A DNA stretch of 64,000 nucleotides, from positions 1-64,000 of the forward strand of contig JAENYQ010000006.1 in NCBI GenBank assembly GCA_016841675.1, read 5' to 3'. Shown here in pieces: positions 17,393-26,300 of the stretch; within the stretch, counting starts at the first letter, position 1; each line of letters starts with the position of its first letter. Made by a program: the position numbers and the translations under genes. The stretch comes from Desulfotomaculum sp. (GTDB lineage Bacteria; Bacillota; Desulfotomaculia; Desulfotomaculales; Desulfallaceae). The notes beneath the pieces were generated by a model. It saw only the letters and a list, made by a program, of their open reading frames with translations, made no database searches and had not been told where the DNA came from.

Positions 17393-19972
17393 ATGGGTAA
17401 GCAATACGTTTTGTTTTTTAATGAAGTAACTAAAGAAAGCATTGACCTTGTTGGTGGAAAAGGAGCCAATCTGGGGGAATTAGTCAAAGCAGGTTTCCCT
17501 GTACCCAATGGATATTGTATAAGTGTTGATGCATATAAAAGCATTGTTGAATCAGACATACAAGAGAAAATAAATAAAATAATTGCAGCAGTAGATTGGA
17601 ATAAACCTTCTGATATAGAAGAGAGAGCCCTTCAAATTAGAGAATTAATTATGAACATTCCTATTCCCGATGAGATAAAAAAAGAGATCGTCTGTGCTTA
17701 TTATCATTTGAGTCAAGCAGAGCAACCCAACGGGGCCGCAGTGGCTGTACGTTCATCGGCAACTGCGGAAGATTTACCGGATGCCAGCTTCGCCGGACAA
17801 CAGGAAACATATTTGAACATTCGAGGTGAGCATGAATTACTGATTAATGTTAAATGCTGTTGGGCTTCTTTATGGACAGCCAGGGCGATGGCTTACCGCC
17901 ATAAGCAAAATTATGATCACAGCAAAGTTTATCTCTCAATCGTTATTCAGCGCATGGTGGAGGCAGAGGCGGCCGGGGTTGCCTTTACAGCTAACCCTTT
18001 AAATGGCAGAGAGGATGAAATACTAATCAATTCTTCCTATGGACTGGGTGAAGTAGTGGTGGCGGGGATCGTAACACCGGATAATTTTATTTTAGATAGG
18101 AAAACCCTGGGGATTAAAACAAGACTGCTGGGTAGTAAAGAAAAACGACTAGAAATGGATCCGACGGGAAGAACACAGCAAGTTGACGTACCAATTGATC
18201 AAAGAAAGAAGTTTTCCCTGTCCGATGCCCAGATAAGGGAGTTGGGGGAATTAGCTATTAGAGTAGAGGAACATTACCAGGTTCCCCAGGATATTGAATG
18301 GGCCTTTGCCAAGGGTAAAGTTTACTTACTCCAAGCACGCCCTGTTACTGCCCTTGGCCCGGAAGTCAACCAGGATGATACTTTAACTATAGATAAATTG
18401 ACAAAAATACAGAAATTTATGCTTGATGATCTTATTGAACACTATCCGGAAGCACCTACACCATTGGATCACGCTGTGGTTACCACAAGCTATCAAGCTA
18501 TATTAAACAGTGCTGATAATTTAGGCATCAAAATATCCCGGGCCAAAGAAATAATATGTTTAGAAAACGATGGAAGAATTACTCTAGTTCCCCCCAAGTC
18601 CAAATATAGCTCAAGATTATTATCAGTACCGGCAAAGCTTTTTAAAGCTACTAAGATTTCACAAGCTCATTGGCAAAAAGAATATCAACAGATTAGCCAA
18701 GCAATTTATCAACTGGAAGAAACAAATATAGCGGCACAAAAAGATGAGCAGTTGGCAATATATCTTAAGGAAGTCTTTCATTTGGCAGAAAGGATATGTT
18801 ATTTACGGTTTTATAATTTTTTTGAAGCAAACTTACTACCATTGGCGGTAATTTCGTTAGTTTTAAAAGTCTTCTGCTCTAAAAACAACAGACCACAATT
18901 AATGGATTTGATCACAACAGGGCTTGATTATAAAACGGCAATAATTGACAGAGAAATTAATGGCTTAGCTGTAGCCGCAAGCCTTGAACCACAGGTGCAC
19001 GCAATAATTATGGATGGCGAGGCAGTAAAATTTGAGAATATAAAAAAACAATTGTTACACATTACCGGGGGGCGGGAATTCCTTGATAAGTTAGAAGACT
19101 TTTTAAATGTTTATGGTTACCGTACGGAAAAAATGTATCAGCCGTTTACCAGTAGATCATGGCTGGAAAACCCGGATCAGCTAATGGTAATTATCCGGGC
19201 AGCATTACAAGATCCCCAAATAACGGAGCGAAAAAACAATGAGTTGAAGCGCAAGAAAGAGCATGAAACATGGGTGAATAATTTTGAAAATAAGTTGAAA
19301 GGTCCTTTTAAGCGGTTATTCCGCTGGGGTTATGATAGTTTAAGAACAAATCACATGATAAGGGAAGAAACTTTGTTTACTTTAGAAAAAGTTTTTACTA
19401 TCGGTAGAAAGATAAAGAATGAGCATGGAAATCGCCTAACTCATGCCGGTTATTTAAAGGCAGCAGAGGATATTGTTTACTTAACCAAAGAGGAAATTAC
19501 TCATGGAATTATTGGTCAAATAGAGAAGGATAAATGCCAACAGTTAGTGAGCACGCGTAAAAAGCATTTTAGCCTTAACCAAGCTTTATGGAAGAAAACT
19601 CTTCTAAAACTGGTAGAGCATAAAAAGGATGTAGATACACTGCAAGGGATATCGGGCAGCCCCGGCTTTGTGGAGGGACCGGCACAAATTATTATGAATG
19701 TGCATGATTATAATAAACTAAAAAAAGGTGATATATTAGTCTGCCCTTATACGGATCCAACATGGACTCCTCTGTTTGGCATGGTAGCGGCAGTTGTTGC
19801 TGATACAGGAGGGCCTTTATCACATGCGGCTATTGTAGCCAGAGAATATGGTATTCCTGCAGTACTTGGTACAAAAGTAGGTACTTCATATATTAATGTC
19901 GGAGAAATAGTTGTTGTGGATGGCTCAGCAGGAATAGTGTATAAGAAAGGAACAACGGTGCCTGGCCCTTAA
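17393..19972 (+). CDS. Rifampicin phosphotransferase-like / PEP-utilizing dikinase
   Basis: The 859-residue protein begins with the ATP-grasp PPDK N-domain (GGKGANLGELVKAGFPVPNG; AVRSSATAEDLPDASFAGQQ), has a divergent central domain, and ends with the swivelling phosphohistidine domain (VVADTGGPLSHAAIVAREYG; IPAVLG). The Ser before the catalytic His (LSHAA), the total length near 860 and the missing PEP-binding TIM barrel fit rifampin phosphotransferases rather than PEP synthase, which has TCHAA. These enzymes inactivate rifamycins with ATP, giving AMP and phosphate. AGGAGGG precedes the ATG at 17393. Linkage with TetR and an exporter supports a resistance role, but the true substrate is not shown by sequence. 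Confidence 0.85.
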   Translation: MGKQYVLFFNEVTKESIDLVGGKGANLGELVKAGFPVPNGYCISVDAYKSIVESDIQEKINKIIAAVDWNKPSDIEERALQIRELIMNIPIPDEIKKEIVCAYYHLSQAEQPNGAAVAVRSSATAEDLPDASFAGQQETYLNIRGEHELLINVKCCWASLWTARAMAYRHKQNYDHSKVYLSIVIQRMVEAEAAGVAFTANPLNGREDEILINSSYGLGEVVVAGIVTPDNFILDRKTLGIKTRLLGSKEKRLEMDPTGRTQQVDVPIDQRKKFSLSDAQIRELGELAIRVEEHYQVPQDIEWAFAKGKVYLLQARPVTALGPEVNQDDTLTIDKLTKIQKFMLDDLIEHYPEAPTPLDHAVVTTSYQAILNSADNLGIKISRAKEIICLENDGRITLVPPKSKYSSRLLSVPAKLFKATKISQAHWQKEYQQISQAIYQLEETNIAAQKDEQLAIYLKEVFHLAERICYLRFYNFFEANLLPLAVISLVLKVFCSKNNRPQLMDLITTGLDYKTAIIDREINGLAVAASLEPQVHAIIMDGEAVKFENIKKQLLHITGGREFLDKLEDFLNVYGYRTEKMYQPFTSRSWLENPDQLMVIIRAALQDPQITERKNNELKRKKEHETWVNNFENKLKGPFKRLFRWGYDSLRTNHMIREETLFTLEKVFTIGRKIKNEHGNRLTHAGYLKAAEDIVYLTKEEITHGIIGQIEKDKCQQLVSTRKKHFSLNQALWKKTLLKLVEHKKDVDTLQGISGSPGFVEGPAQIIMNVHDYNKLKKGDILVCPYTDPTWTPLFGMVAAVVADTGGPLSHAAIVAREYGIPAVLGTKVGTSYINVGEIVVVDGSAGIVYKKGTTVPGP

Positions 19973-20280
19973 CTTATTAAGTAGAGTAAACCCCGGCAAA
20001 TGTCTGGGTCTAATATTATAGTTTTGCGTAGTACAACTAAACTGGATTCGCTACTCAAAAAGCATACCGGGCTGGTACCTTGGAAAATCACCTTCCTGAC
20101 AACACTTTTGGGACCAGTCCGTCTTATAAACAGTACATTATCTGGCATGTTCATCACTATTCCCGCTCTATGACCAGACCTTATCGTAATCTTTAAATAC
20201 ATATGTGTAAATTTAAAATACAATAGTTGACTTTATAAATATTACTATTTATAATTCGAGCATTAAAAGGAGTGGTTGAT
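19973..20280 (+). other. Intergenic region without recognised gene
   Basis: About 308 bases between the phosphotransferase and the XRE gene. There is no convincing coding frame on either strand and no clear terminator hairpin with a T-run. AT-rich sequence near 20215-20265 probably contains the XRE-fic promoter, but no consensus pair stands out. AAAGGAGTGG at 20266-20275 is the XRE ribosome-binding site. Confidence 0.5.
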
Positions 20281-20496
20281 ATGTCAGTATCTGAGCAGCT
20301 TAAAATACTGTGTGTCAAGCTCGGGGTAAGTGTTTCCGAGCTCGGGCGGATGGCTGGGAAAAGCCCGCAAGCTTTCAGCCAAAAGATGAAGCGGGAGAGC
20401 TTCACCGTTGACGAGTTGAAACAGATTGCAGAAGCGGCAGGCTGTAAATATGAATGTGCCTTTATCATGCCGAACGGAGAAAAGGTTACATACTAA
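20281..20496 (+). CDS. XRE-family helix-turn-helix protein
   Basis: The 71-residue protein is a single HTH_3 domain (LKILCVKLGVSVSELGRMAG; KSPQAFSQKMKRESFTVDEL; KQIAEAAGCKYE). AAAGGAGTGGTTGAT places the start at the ATG at 20281 rather than the in-frame GTG nine bases earlier. It ends 20 bases before the Fic gene, and the pair probably forms an operon in which this protein regulates transcription and may also act as antitoxin-like partner. The helix-turn-helix is complete, with no other domain. Confidence 0.85.
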   Translation: MSVSEQLKILCVKLGVSVSELGRMAGKSPQAFSQKMKRESFTVDELKQIAEAAGCKYECAFIMPNGEKVTY

Positions 20497-20516
20497 CTAG
20501 AAGGAGAAAAATCCAA

Positions 20517-21266
20517 ATGAATATATATCAAAAGGTTGACCTCTTTAAGGCCTCCATCGACAAGGTACGCCCCTTCGCGGGTGAGCTGCTGAAGGAGATT
20601 AAAAGCTATTACCGCATTGACCTCACCTGGTCAAGCAATGCCATTGAAGGTAACTCGCTTACCGAGAGCGAGACGAAGGTGCTGCTGGAGGATGGCCTAA
20701 CCATTGGAGGTAAGCCGCTTCGGGACACGTTTGAGGCCCTGGGCCATGCGCAAGCGTATGACTTCATGTTCACGCTGCTGCAAAGCCGCCGGATTACCGA
20801 GAACGACGCTTTGACCATGCACCAAATGTTCTACCGTAAGATTGATTCTGAGGCCGCAGGCCGATACCGCACCCGCTCGGTCATAATTACCGGCTCAAAA
20901 TATGCTGTATGTAAACCGGGGTTGATTAAGGATGAGATGGGTTTGCTGTTCCAGTGGGTAGCCAACGAGCGGGACAAATATCACCCGGTAGAGTTTGCAG
21001 CGCAATTACACAAGCGGTTCGTGCTAATCCATCCGTTCATTGATGGCAATGGGCGCATATCCCGCTTGTTGATGAACACAGCCCTGATTCAGGATGGGTA
21101 TATGCTGGCCATCATTCCACCGGTCTTGAGACATGAGTATATCACACTACTGGAGAAAGCCCACAAAGATGACCGGCCATTCATGGACTTCATCGCGGAT
21201 CGGGTAATGGAATCCCAGAAGGAGATCATACGACTATTACACATTCCGTTCCCAAAACTTTTGTAA
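20517..21266 (+). CDS. Fic-family AMPylase-type protein
   Basis: The 249-residue protein carries the complete Fic motif HPFIDGNGRISRLLMN (catalytic His, phosphate-binding Asp-Gly-Asn-Gly-Arg) near residue 180. Near the N-terminus is the auto-inhibitory helix motif SSNAIEGNSL (S-x-x-x-E-G-N), which places it among class II Fic proteins whose Glu blocks ATP until released. It should therefore transfer AMP, or another NMP, to protein hydroxyls, probably with self-control. GAAGGAG lies before the ATG at 20517, which is preferred over the longer frame overlapping the XRE gene. The target is unknown. Confidence 0.9.
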   Translation: MNIYQKVDLFKASIDKVRPFAGELLKEIKSYYRIDLTWSSNAIEGNSLTESETKVLLEDGLTIGGKPLRDTFEALGHAQAYDFMFTLLQSRRITENDALTMHQMFYRKIDSEAAGRYRTRSVIITGSKYAVCKPGLIKDEMGLLFQWVANERDKYHPVEFAAQLHKRFVLIHPFIDGNGRISRLLMNTALIQDGYMLAIIPPVLRHEYITLLEKAHKDDRPFMDFIADRVMESQKEIIRLLHIPFPKLL

Positions 21267-21310
21267 TATCTGAAGACTGCATAATTATGGTTTTTGTCAA
21301 CCTGAAAACT

Positions 21311-21922
21311 GAGTTATTTGTTCTCCCTGCCGTTGGCTTCCATCCAGGCAAACAAAAGGGCGCCGCCCCTGGAAACAATATTTGTTAACCGCTGGTTTTT
21401 TTGAAAGTCGTTGCTGTTTCACAATTGATCCCGGCGTGAATGGTCATAAAATCCACACCTTCCCGGGCGTGTTTTTCCACCACACCTAAAAATTCTTGGG
21501 CGGTAATACTTTCAAGTTCCTTGTCGTAATAGCCTACGGCGTCGTAAATGGGGACCGTTCCAATGGCCGCCAGAAATTTCCACCAGGCGACGTCTGAATT
21601 CCCCGGTTTTGCCGTAACAACTCAAGTCCATGATGGCATCTGCTTTGAGTTCCACCGCATAGCGCGCCTTTTCCATCTCGGATTCTACGTCGCAGCAATC
21701 CTTGGAAACACCGATGTTAACGTTTATTTTAGTCTTTAGCCCCCGACCGATGCCGCAAGGGTGCAAGGAAAAATGTTTTTTATTGGCCGGGATGACCACC
21801 TAGCCCTCGGCCACCAATTGTTGCAGTTTGTCCACTTCCATATTTTCCTCGCGGGCCACAATTTCCATTTCCTTGGTTATGATCCCCTTGCGGGCGGCGT
21901 CCATTTGCGTGTTGTAATGCAC
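21311..21922 (-). pseudogene. thiC: Decayed and truncated thiC (HMP-P synthase)
   Basis: Translation gives the unmistakable N-terminal half of ThiC: MDAARKGIITKEMEIVAREE, then [57 protein letters not shown] and [12 protein letters not shown]. The frame is broken by an in-frame TAG after VAEG (near 21800), a frameshift near 21570 and another near 21370. The C-terminal half with the iron-sulfur cysteines is absent. A GTG start at 21922 with AAGGGGG is still visible, three bases from thiE. Loss is probably recent because similarity is still high. ThiC would have made the thiamin pyrimidine HMP-P. Confidence 0.9.
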
Positions 21923-21924
21923 AA

Positions 21925-22581
21925 TTAATCCCCCTTCCCATTAATGACGGCCCGTAAAGCGCGCACCTTGGCTGCTATATCCACGGCCCCTACAATCTCC
22001 GTAACCAGAGCAATACAGCGGGCGCCCCGCCGGCTAACTTCGTTGATGTTATGTTCCTTGATGCCACCGATGGTAACGAACGGTATGTTTACATTGTTGA
22101 CGGCATATTCCAGGTAATCCAGCCCCACCGGTGCGCACACATCTTGCTTAGTTTTGGTGGCGAAAATAGGCCCGACGCCGATATAATCCACTCCGCTGTT
22201 GACAGCGGCCCGGGCCTGGGCAGGGGAATGGGTGGACATACCGATAATCATTTCATCCCCCAGCAGGTGGCGAACTTTTTCCGGTGGCAAATCATCCTGG
22301 CCGAGGTGCACGCCGTCGGCGCCCACCAGCAGCGCCAGATCAATATGATCGTTAACAATAAAGGTAACGCCGGCTTCCCTGGTGATGTCCCTTATTTGCA
22401 GACATTCATTATATTTTTCCCGGAGCAATTTTTCCTTTTCGCGGTACTGGATAACCCTGATACCGGCGGCAACCATTTGCCGGACCACTTCAATATTGCT
22501 TCGGCCCAGGGAATATTCCCCGGCGGTGATGCCGTAGATGTCCGCCTTCAGTAGCCCGGCCATGCCCGGTTTATGTGCCAC
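21925..22581 (-). CDS. thiE: Thiamine-phosphate synthase
   Basis: The roughly 218-residue TIM-barrel protein has the ThiE signatures IQYREKEK, FIVNDHIDLALLVGADGVHL, GQDDLPP, GMSTHSPAQARAA and DYIGVGPIFATKTK, and the phosphate-binding TIGGIKEHNINEV. It couples HMP-PP with the thiazole phosphate to give thiamin phosphate. It appears intact, although both neighbours in the same locus (thiH upstream, thiC downstream) are broken. It may still serve salvage. The start is uncertain: GTG at 22581 fits GGGGGTTGGTG best, and the frame is open to 22593. Confidence 0.9.
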   Translation of the reverse strand: MAHKPGMAGLLKADIYGITAGEYSLGRSNIEVVRQMVAAGIRVIQYREKEKLLREKYNECLQIRDITREAGVTFIVNDHIDLALLVGADGVHLGQDDLPPEKVRHLLGDEMIIGMSTHSPAQARAAVNSGVDYIGVGPIFATKTKQDVCAPVGLDYLEYAVNNVNIPFVTIGGIKEHNINEVSRRGARCIALVTEIVGAVDIAAKVRALRAVINGKGD

Positions 22582-22599
22582 AATTATCACCAACCCCCG

Positions 22600-23247
22600 T
22601 TAGATCATCTGCCAGTCTTTAAAAACCGGCTGATAACCGTGGTTATAAATCACCCTGGTCATCGCCGCCACATCCCTCTCATCGGAGATATCAAACTGCC
22701 CGGTGGAATTTTCGGCACCCGTCCGTCCGCCCACCGCCGTGCAGGACCCCGCCGACATTTTGGTGGCGCCCAACTGAATTAGATGCTCCCGCAGTTCCGG
22801 GCTTTCCCGGGTGGAAATGGTAATTCCTCCCCGGGGCATAAACAGTCTGTAAGCGAGGATATATTGGACCAGGTTTTTATCGGTTACCGTTACCCGGGGC
22901 GGAAAACCACCCAGATACGGACGCATCCGGGGCGGGGATATACTTACCTCGACGTCGGTATAACGGTTTTGTAAATAGTTGGCGTGCAGCCCGGTGAAAA
23001 ATGCCTCAGTGCGCCAGTCATGCAATCCCAGCAGGGCGCCCACGTTGACCGATCGGATTCCGGCCCGGCAGGCCCGTTCCGGTGTGTCCAGTCGATAACG
23101 GTAATCACGTTTTGGCCCGGCCGGATGCACTTCAAGATAAACTTCCTCGTTGTAAACCTCCTGGTATATCGTCAGGCTGTCCACCCCCGCGGAAACCAAC
23201 TCAGCATACTCATCCTCGGCCATTGGATAAACCTCTATAGAGTACAT
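22600..23247 (-). pseudogene. thiH: 5'-truncated thiH (2-iminoacetate synthase)
   Basis: The 215-residue frame corresponds to the C-terminal part of Thi[18 protein letters not shown] opening (here [14 protein letters not shown]), [41 protein letters not shown], and the terminal [11 protein letters not shown]. The N-terminal third with the radical SAM CxxxCxxC motif is missing, so the product cannot cleave tyrosine. No ribosome-binding site precedes the ATG at 23247. The break lies next to the 3' end of the glucan synthase gene (23302), suggesting that a rearrangement or insertion at this point removed the thiH start and whatever lay upstream. Confidence 0.88.
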
Positions 23248-23301
23248 TCGATAGGATTGATAGGATATATTTGTGTTTGTACTTATGCTTTAGAAGTGTA
23301 T

Positions 23302-26300
23302 CTACAACTCCAGAACGACATGATGGACTTGCCCGTCGTCGTGCAATTCAACGCAAGGTCCCTCCTGCACGTCTTGCTCCGAAAGCGCAACTTCCCGCCC
23401 ATTAATTTGTAAAGCGGTCGCTCCGCCGGACTTGCGCGACGGATTTTTGACCGTAATAAGGTAGCGTGCGTCGCCAAAACGGTAGCTGACAGAAAACTCC
23501 GGCCATTCGCAAGGAATGCAAGGGCAAATGTACAACCGTTGGCCACGGCGGCGCAGGCCGAGAATCCACTCCACTCCTGCCTGGTACATCCATCCCGCAG
23601 CGCCGGTGTACCACGTCCAGCCGGCGCGTCCCTGGTGCGGATCCGCCGTGTAAACGTCTGCCGCCATGACGTAAGGTTCACCGGCATATTGCCGCACTTC
23701 ATTGGGCGTGCGGGTGTGATTGAGAGGATTTAACATCTGAAACAATTCCAAAGCCTTATCTCCATTGCCAAGCCGGCACCAGGCGATAATGCTCCAGATA
23801 ACACCGTGCGTATACTGGGCTCCGTTCTCCCGAATGCCGGGCGGGTAGCCCTGAATGTAGCCGGGACTCGGATCCGTGCGGTCAAAAGGCGGCGTCAAAA
23901 GACGCGCCACGGATAGATCCCGGTCCACCAGCTCGCGGTCGAATGACTGCATAGCCTGTAGTGCCTTCTCTCGGGGCGCCGCGCCGGAGATAACCGACCA
24001 CGACTGGGCGATGGCATCAATCCGGCATTCCTCATTGTAAATAGAACCCAGCCATTGTCCGGCGTCGGTGAAGGCCCGCCTGTACCACTGCCCATCCCAG
24101 GCGTGCTCATCAAGGGATGAAGCCAACTTACCACGTACATCTCGGTAGCGTACCGCCCGCCGGGCATCGCCGCGCCGCCGGCAAAGTTCCGTGAACCGGT
24201 TCAGCACTGCACAGAGGAACCAACCCAGCCACACGCTCTCACCGCGGCCTTGGGCGCCGACACGGCTCATACCGTCGTTCCAGTCGCCGATACCGATCAG
24301 CGGCAGATCGTGTTCGCCGAAGCGATGCAGGGCCCTGTCGATGGCACGCAAGCAATGCTCGTAAACGGCGCCGCTTTGGGTAGAAATCTGGGTCGGTTCG
24401 TATCTTTCATGTTCACCCTCCGGCAAAAGTTCACTATGCAGATACGGCTCCGTCTCGTCAAGTATACTGTCGTCTCCCGTATGCTCGACATACCGTCCGA
24501 CGGCATAGGGCAGCCACAACAAATCGTCGGAGAAACGCGTACGGATGCCGCGCTGCGTCTCTTCATGCCACCAATGCTGCACGTCGCCCTCCTCATATTG
24601 ATGTGCGGCGTGCAGCAAAATTTGCGCCCGCGTGAGGTCGGGACGGGAGTGCAGGAGCGCCAATGAGTCCTGCAGTTGATCGCGAAAGCCGTACGCGCCT
24701 CCCGCCTGGTAAAAGGCGGACCGTGCCCACATTCTGCAGCCCAGGGCCTGGTAAATCAGCCAGCCGTTCAGCAAGACATCCATCTCCGGGCAGGGCGTGG
24801 AAACCGAGACCTGGTCCAAAACACCAGCCCAGAATTCCCGTACCAGTTCAAAGGCCTGGTCGCAGACACTGTTTTGGCAGTATTTTTGCGCCAACTTAAC
24901 GACGGCTTCCCGGGAATTTTCGCACCCGAGCAGGATGTAAACAGTCCGTTCGGCGCCAGGCTCCAGGGTGAGCTTAGCCTGCACCGCACCGCAAGCGTCA
25001 TAAAGTGCTCCTGTTTGGCCTGACAGGCGTTCCCTGCCCATGGCGGCGGGATTTTCCAGTGTACCGTTGCGGCCAAGAAATTCGTTGCGGTCTGCCGTCC
25101 AGGACAGCTCGTCCGCCCCGGCGGGATTCCGCTTCGCTTCGCATTCCGCCGCAGCCGGTGGGTCGACAGGCGCTTCCGGTTGCGGCTGCACCCCTAAAAA
25201 GGCTGTGGCATCGCGAAATGCCTCCTGATATGCGTTGCGGGCCAGCATAATTTGGGCCGACTCATCCCACTCCGTGATGATGAAAGAGGCGTTCGCCTGG
25301 CGCTGTACACCCAGCACCCATTCTGCGTAATAGGTGACGGAGAGGCGCCGCCTCTCGGCACTCATGTTCTGCAGCCGCAATTTGACCACCTTGACCGGAT
25401 CATCCAGCGGAACAAAAACCGTCATTCCCTGCCTGACACCGTGTCTCTCGTGGCGAAAACACGTAAACCCCCGGCCGTGGGTAACCGTGTAAGGTTGGCC
25501 TGCTTGTACGGTGGACGGCGTGGTAGACCATAGTTCGCCACTCTCTTCGTCCCGCAGGTAACACACTTCACCCGGCTGGTCGAGCACAGGATCGTTGGAC
25601 CATGGAGTCAGTTTAAACTCACGACTGTTGCGCCACCAGGTGTAACCCGTACCGAGCTCGGAAACAAGGCAGCCGAAGCGCGGATTGGCGATGACATTGA
25701 TCCATGGCGCCGGCAGATGATTGCTGTTTTTGATTATAATCTGATACTCCCGGCCATCCGGCGAAAATCCTCCCCAACCGTTGAAGAACATTAATTGGCG
25801 CATGTCGTCCGGCGGATGGGCAGCAAATCTGTTTAACGGCGCTGCCGGCGTGAGGGGTGCCGGGAAGACGGTATCCCACCGGGGTAGTTTGGTTTGCGCC
25901 TTGAGGCTGGGGCCGCCTGCCCGCAGCACAACGCGGGCTGTGGCCAGCAACAGTGTCCTGTCGTCGTCCGGCAGTTGATCGGCATTGATGATAAAAACAC
26001 CGCCGGGCCCTGTACCATGCCGATAAACGACTTGTTCCACCGCCCGCCGCAGTGCTTCCTGCAAATCCTGCTGGTATCCCCCCGCCGATTCGTTTAGAAC
26101 GACCAGGTCGAATAGGAACCCCAGGCGGCGTAAGTACTCGTGCCCGGTCAGCAGCTTGACGACAAACTGCATATTGGCCCGGTTCTCGATCCGTACCAGG
26201 ATCATCGGCACATCTCCGGAAACTCCGTAAGCCCAGAGGTCGGACTGCCCCTTTACATTGGCATTGATATTAAGCTTGCGCTCCTGCCGTAGTGGCGGAG

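Noticed and set aside
21780..21830. In-frame TAG in thiC considered as a pyrrolysine codon
   Set aside because: At least two frameshifts and loss of the C-terminal half follow, so a pseudogene is the simpler reading.
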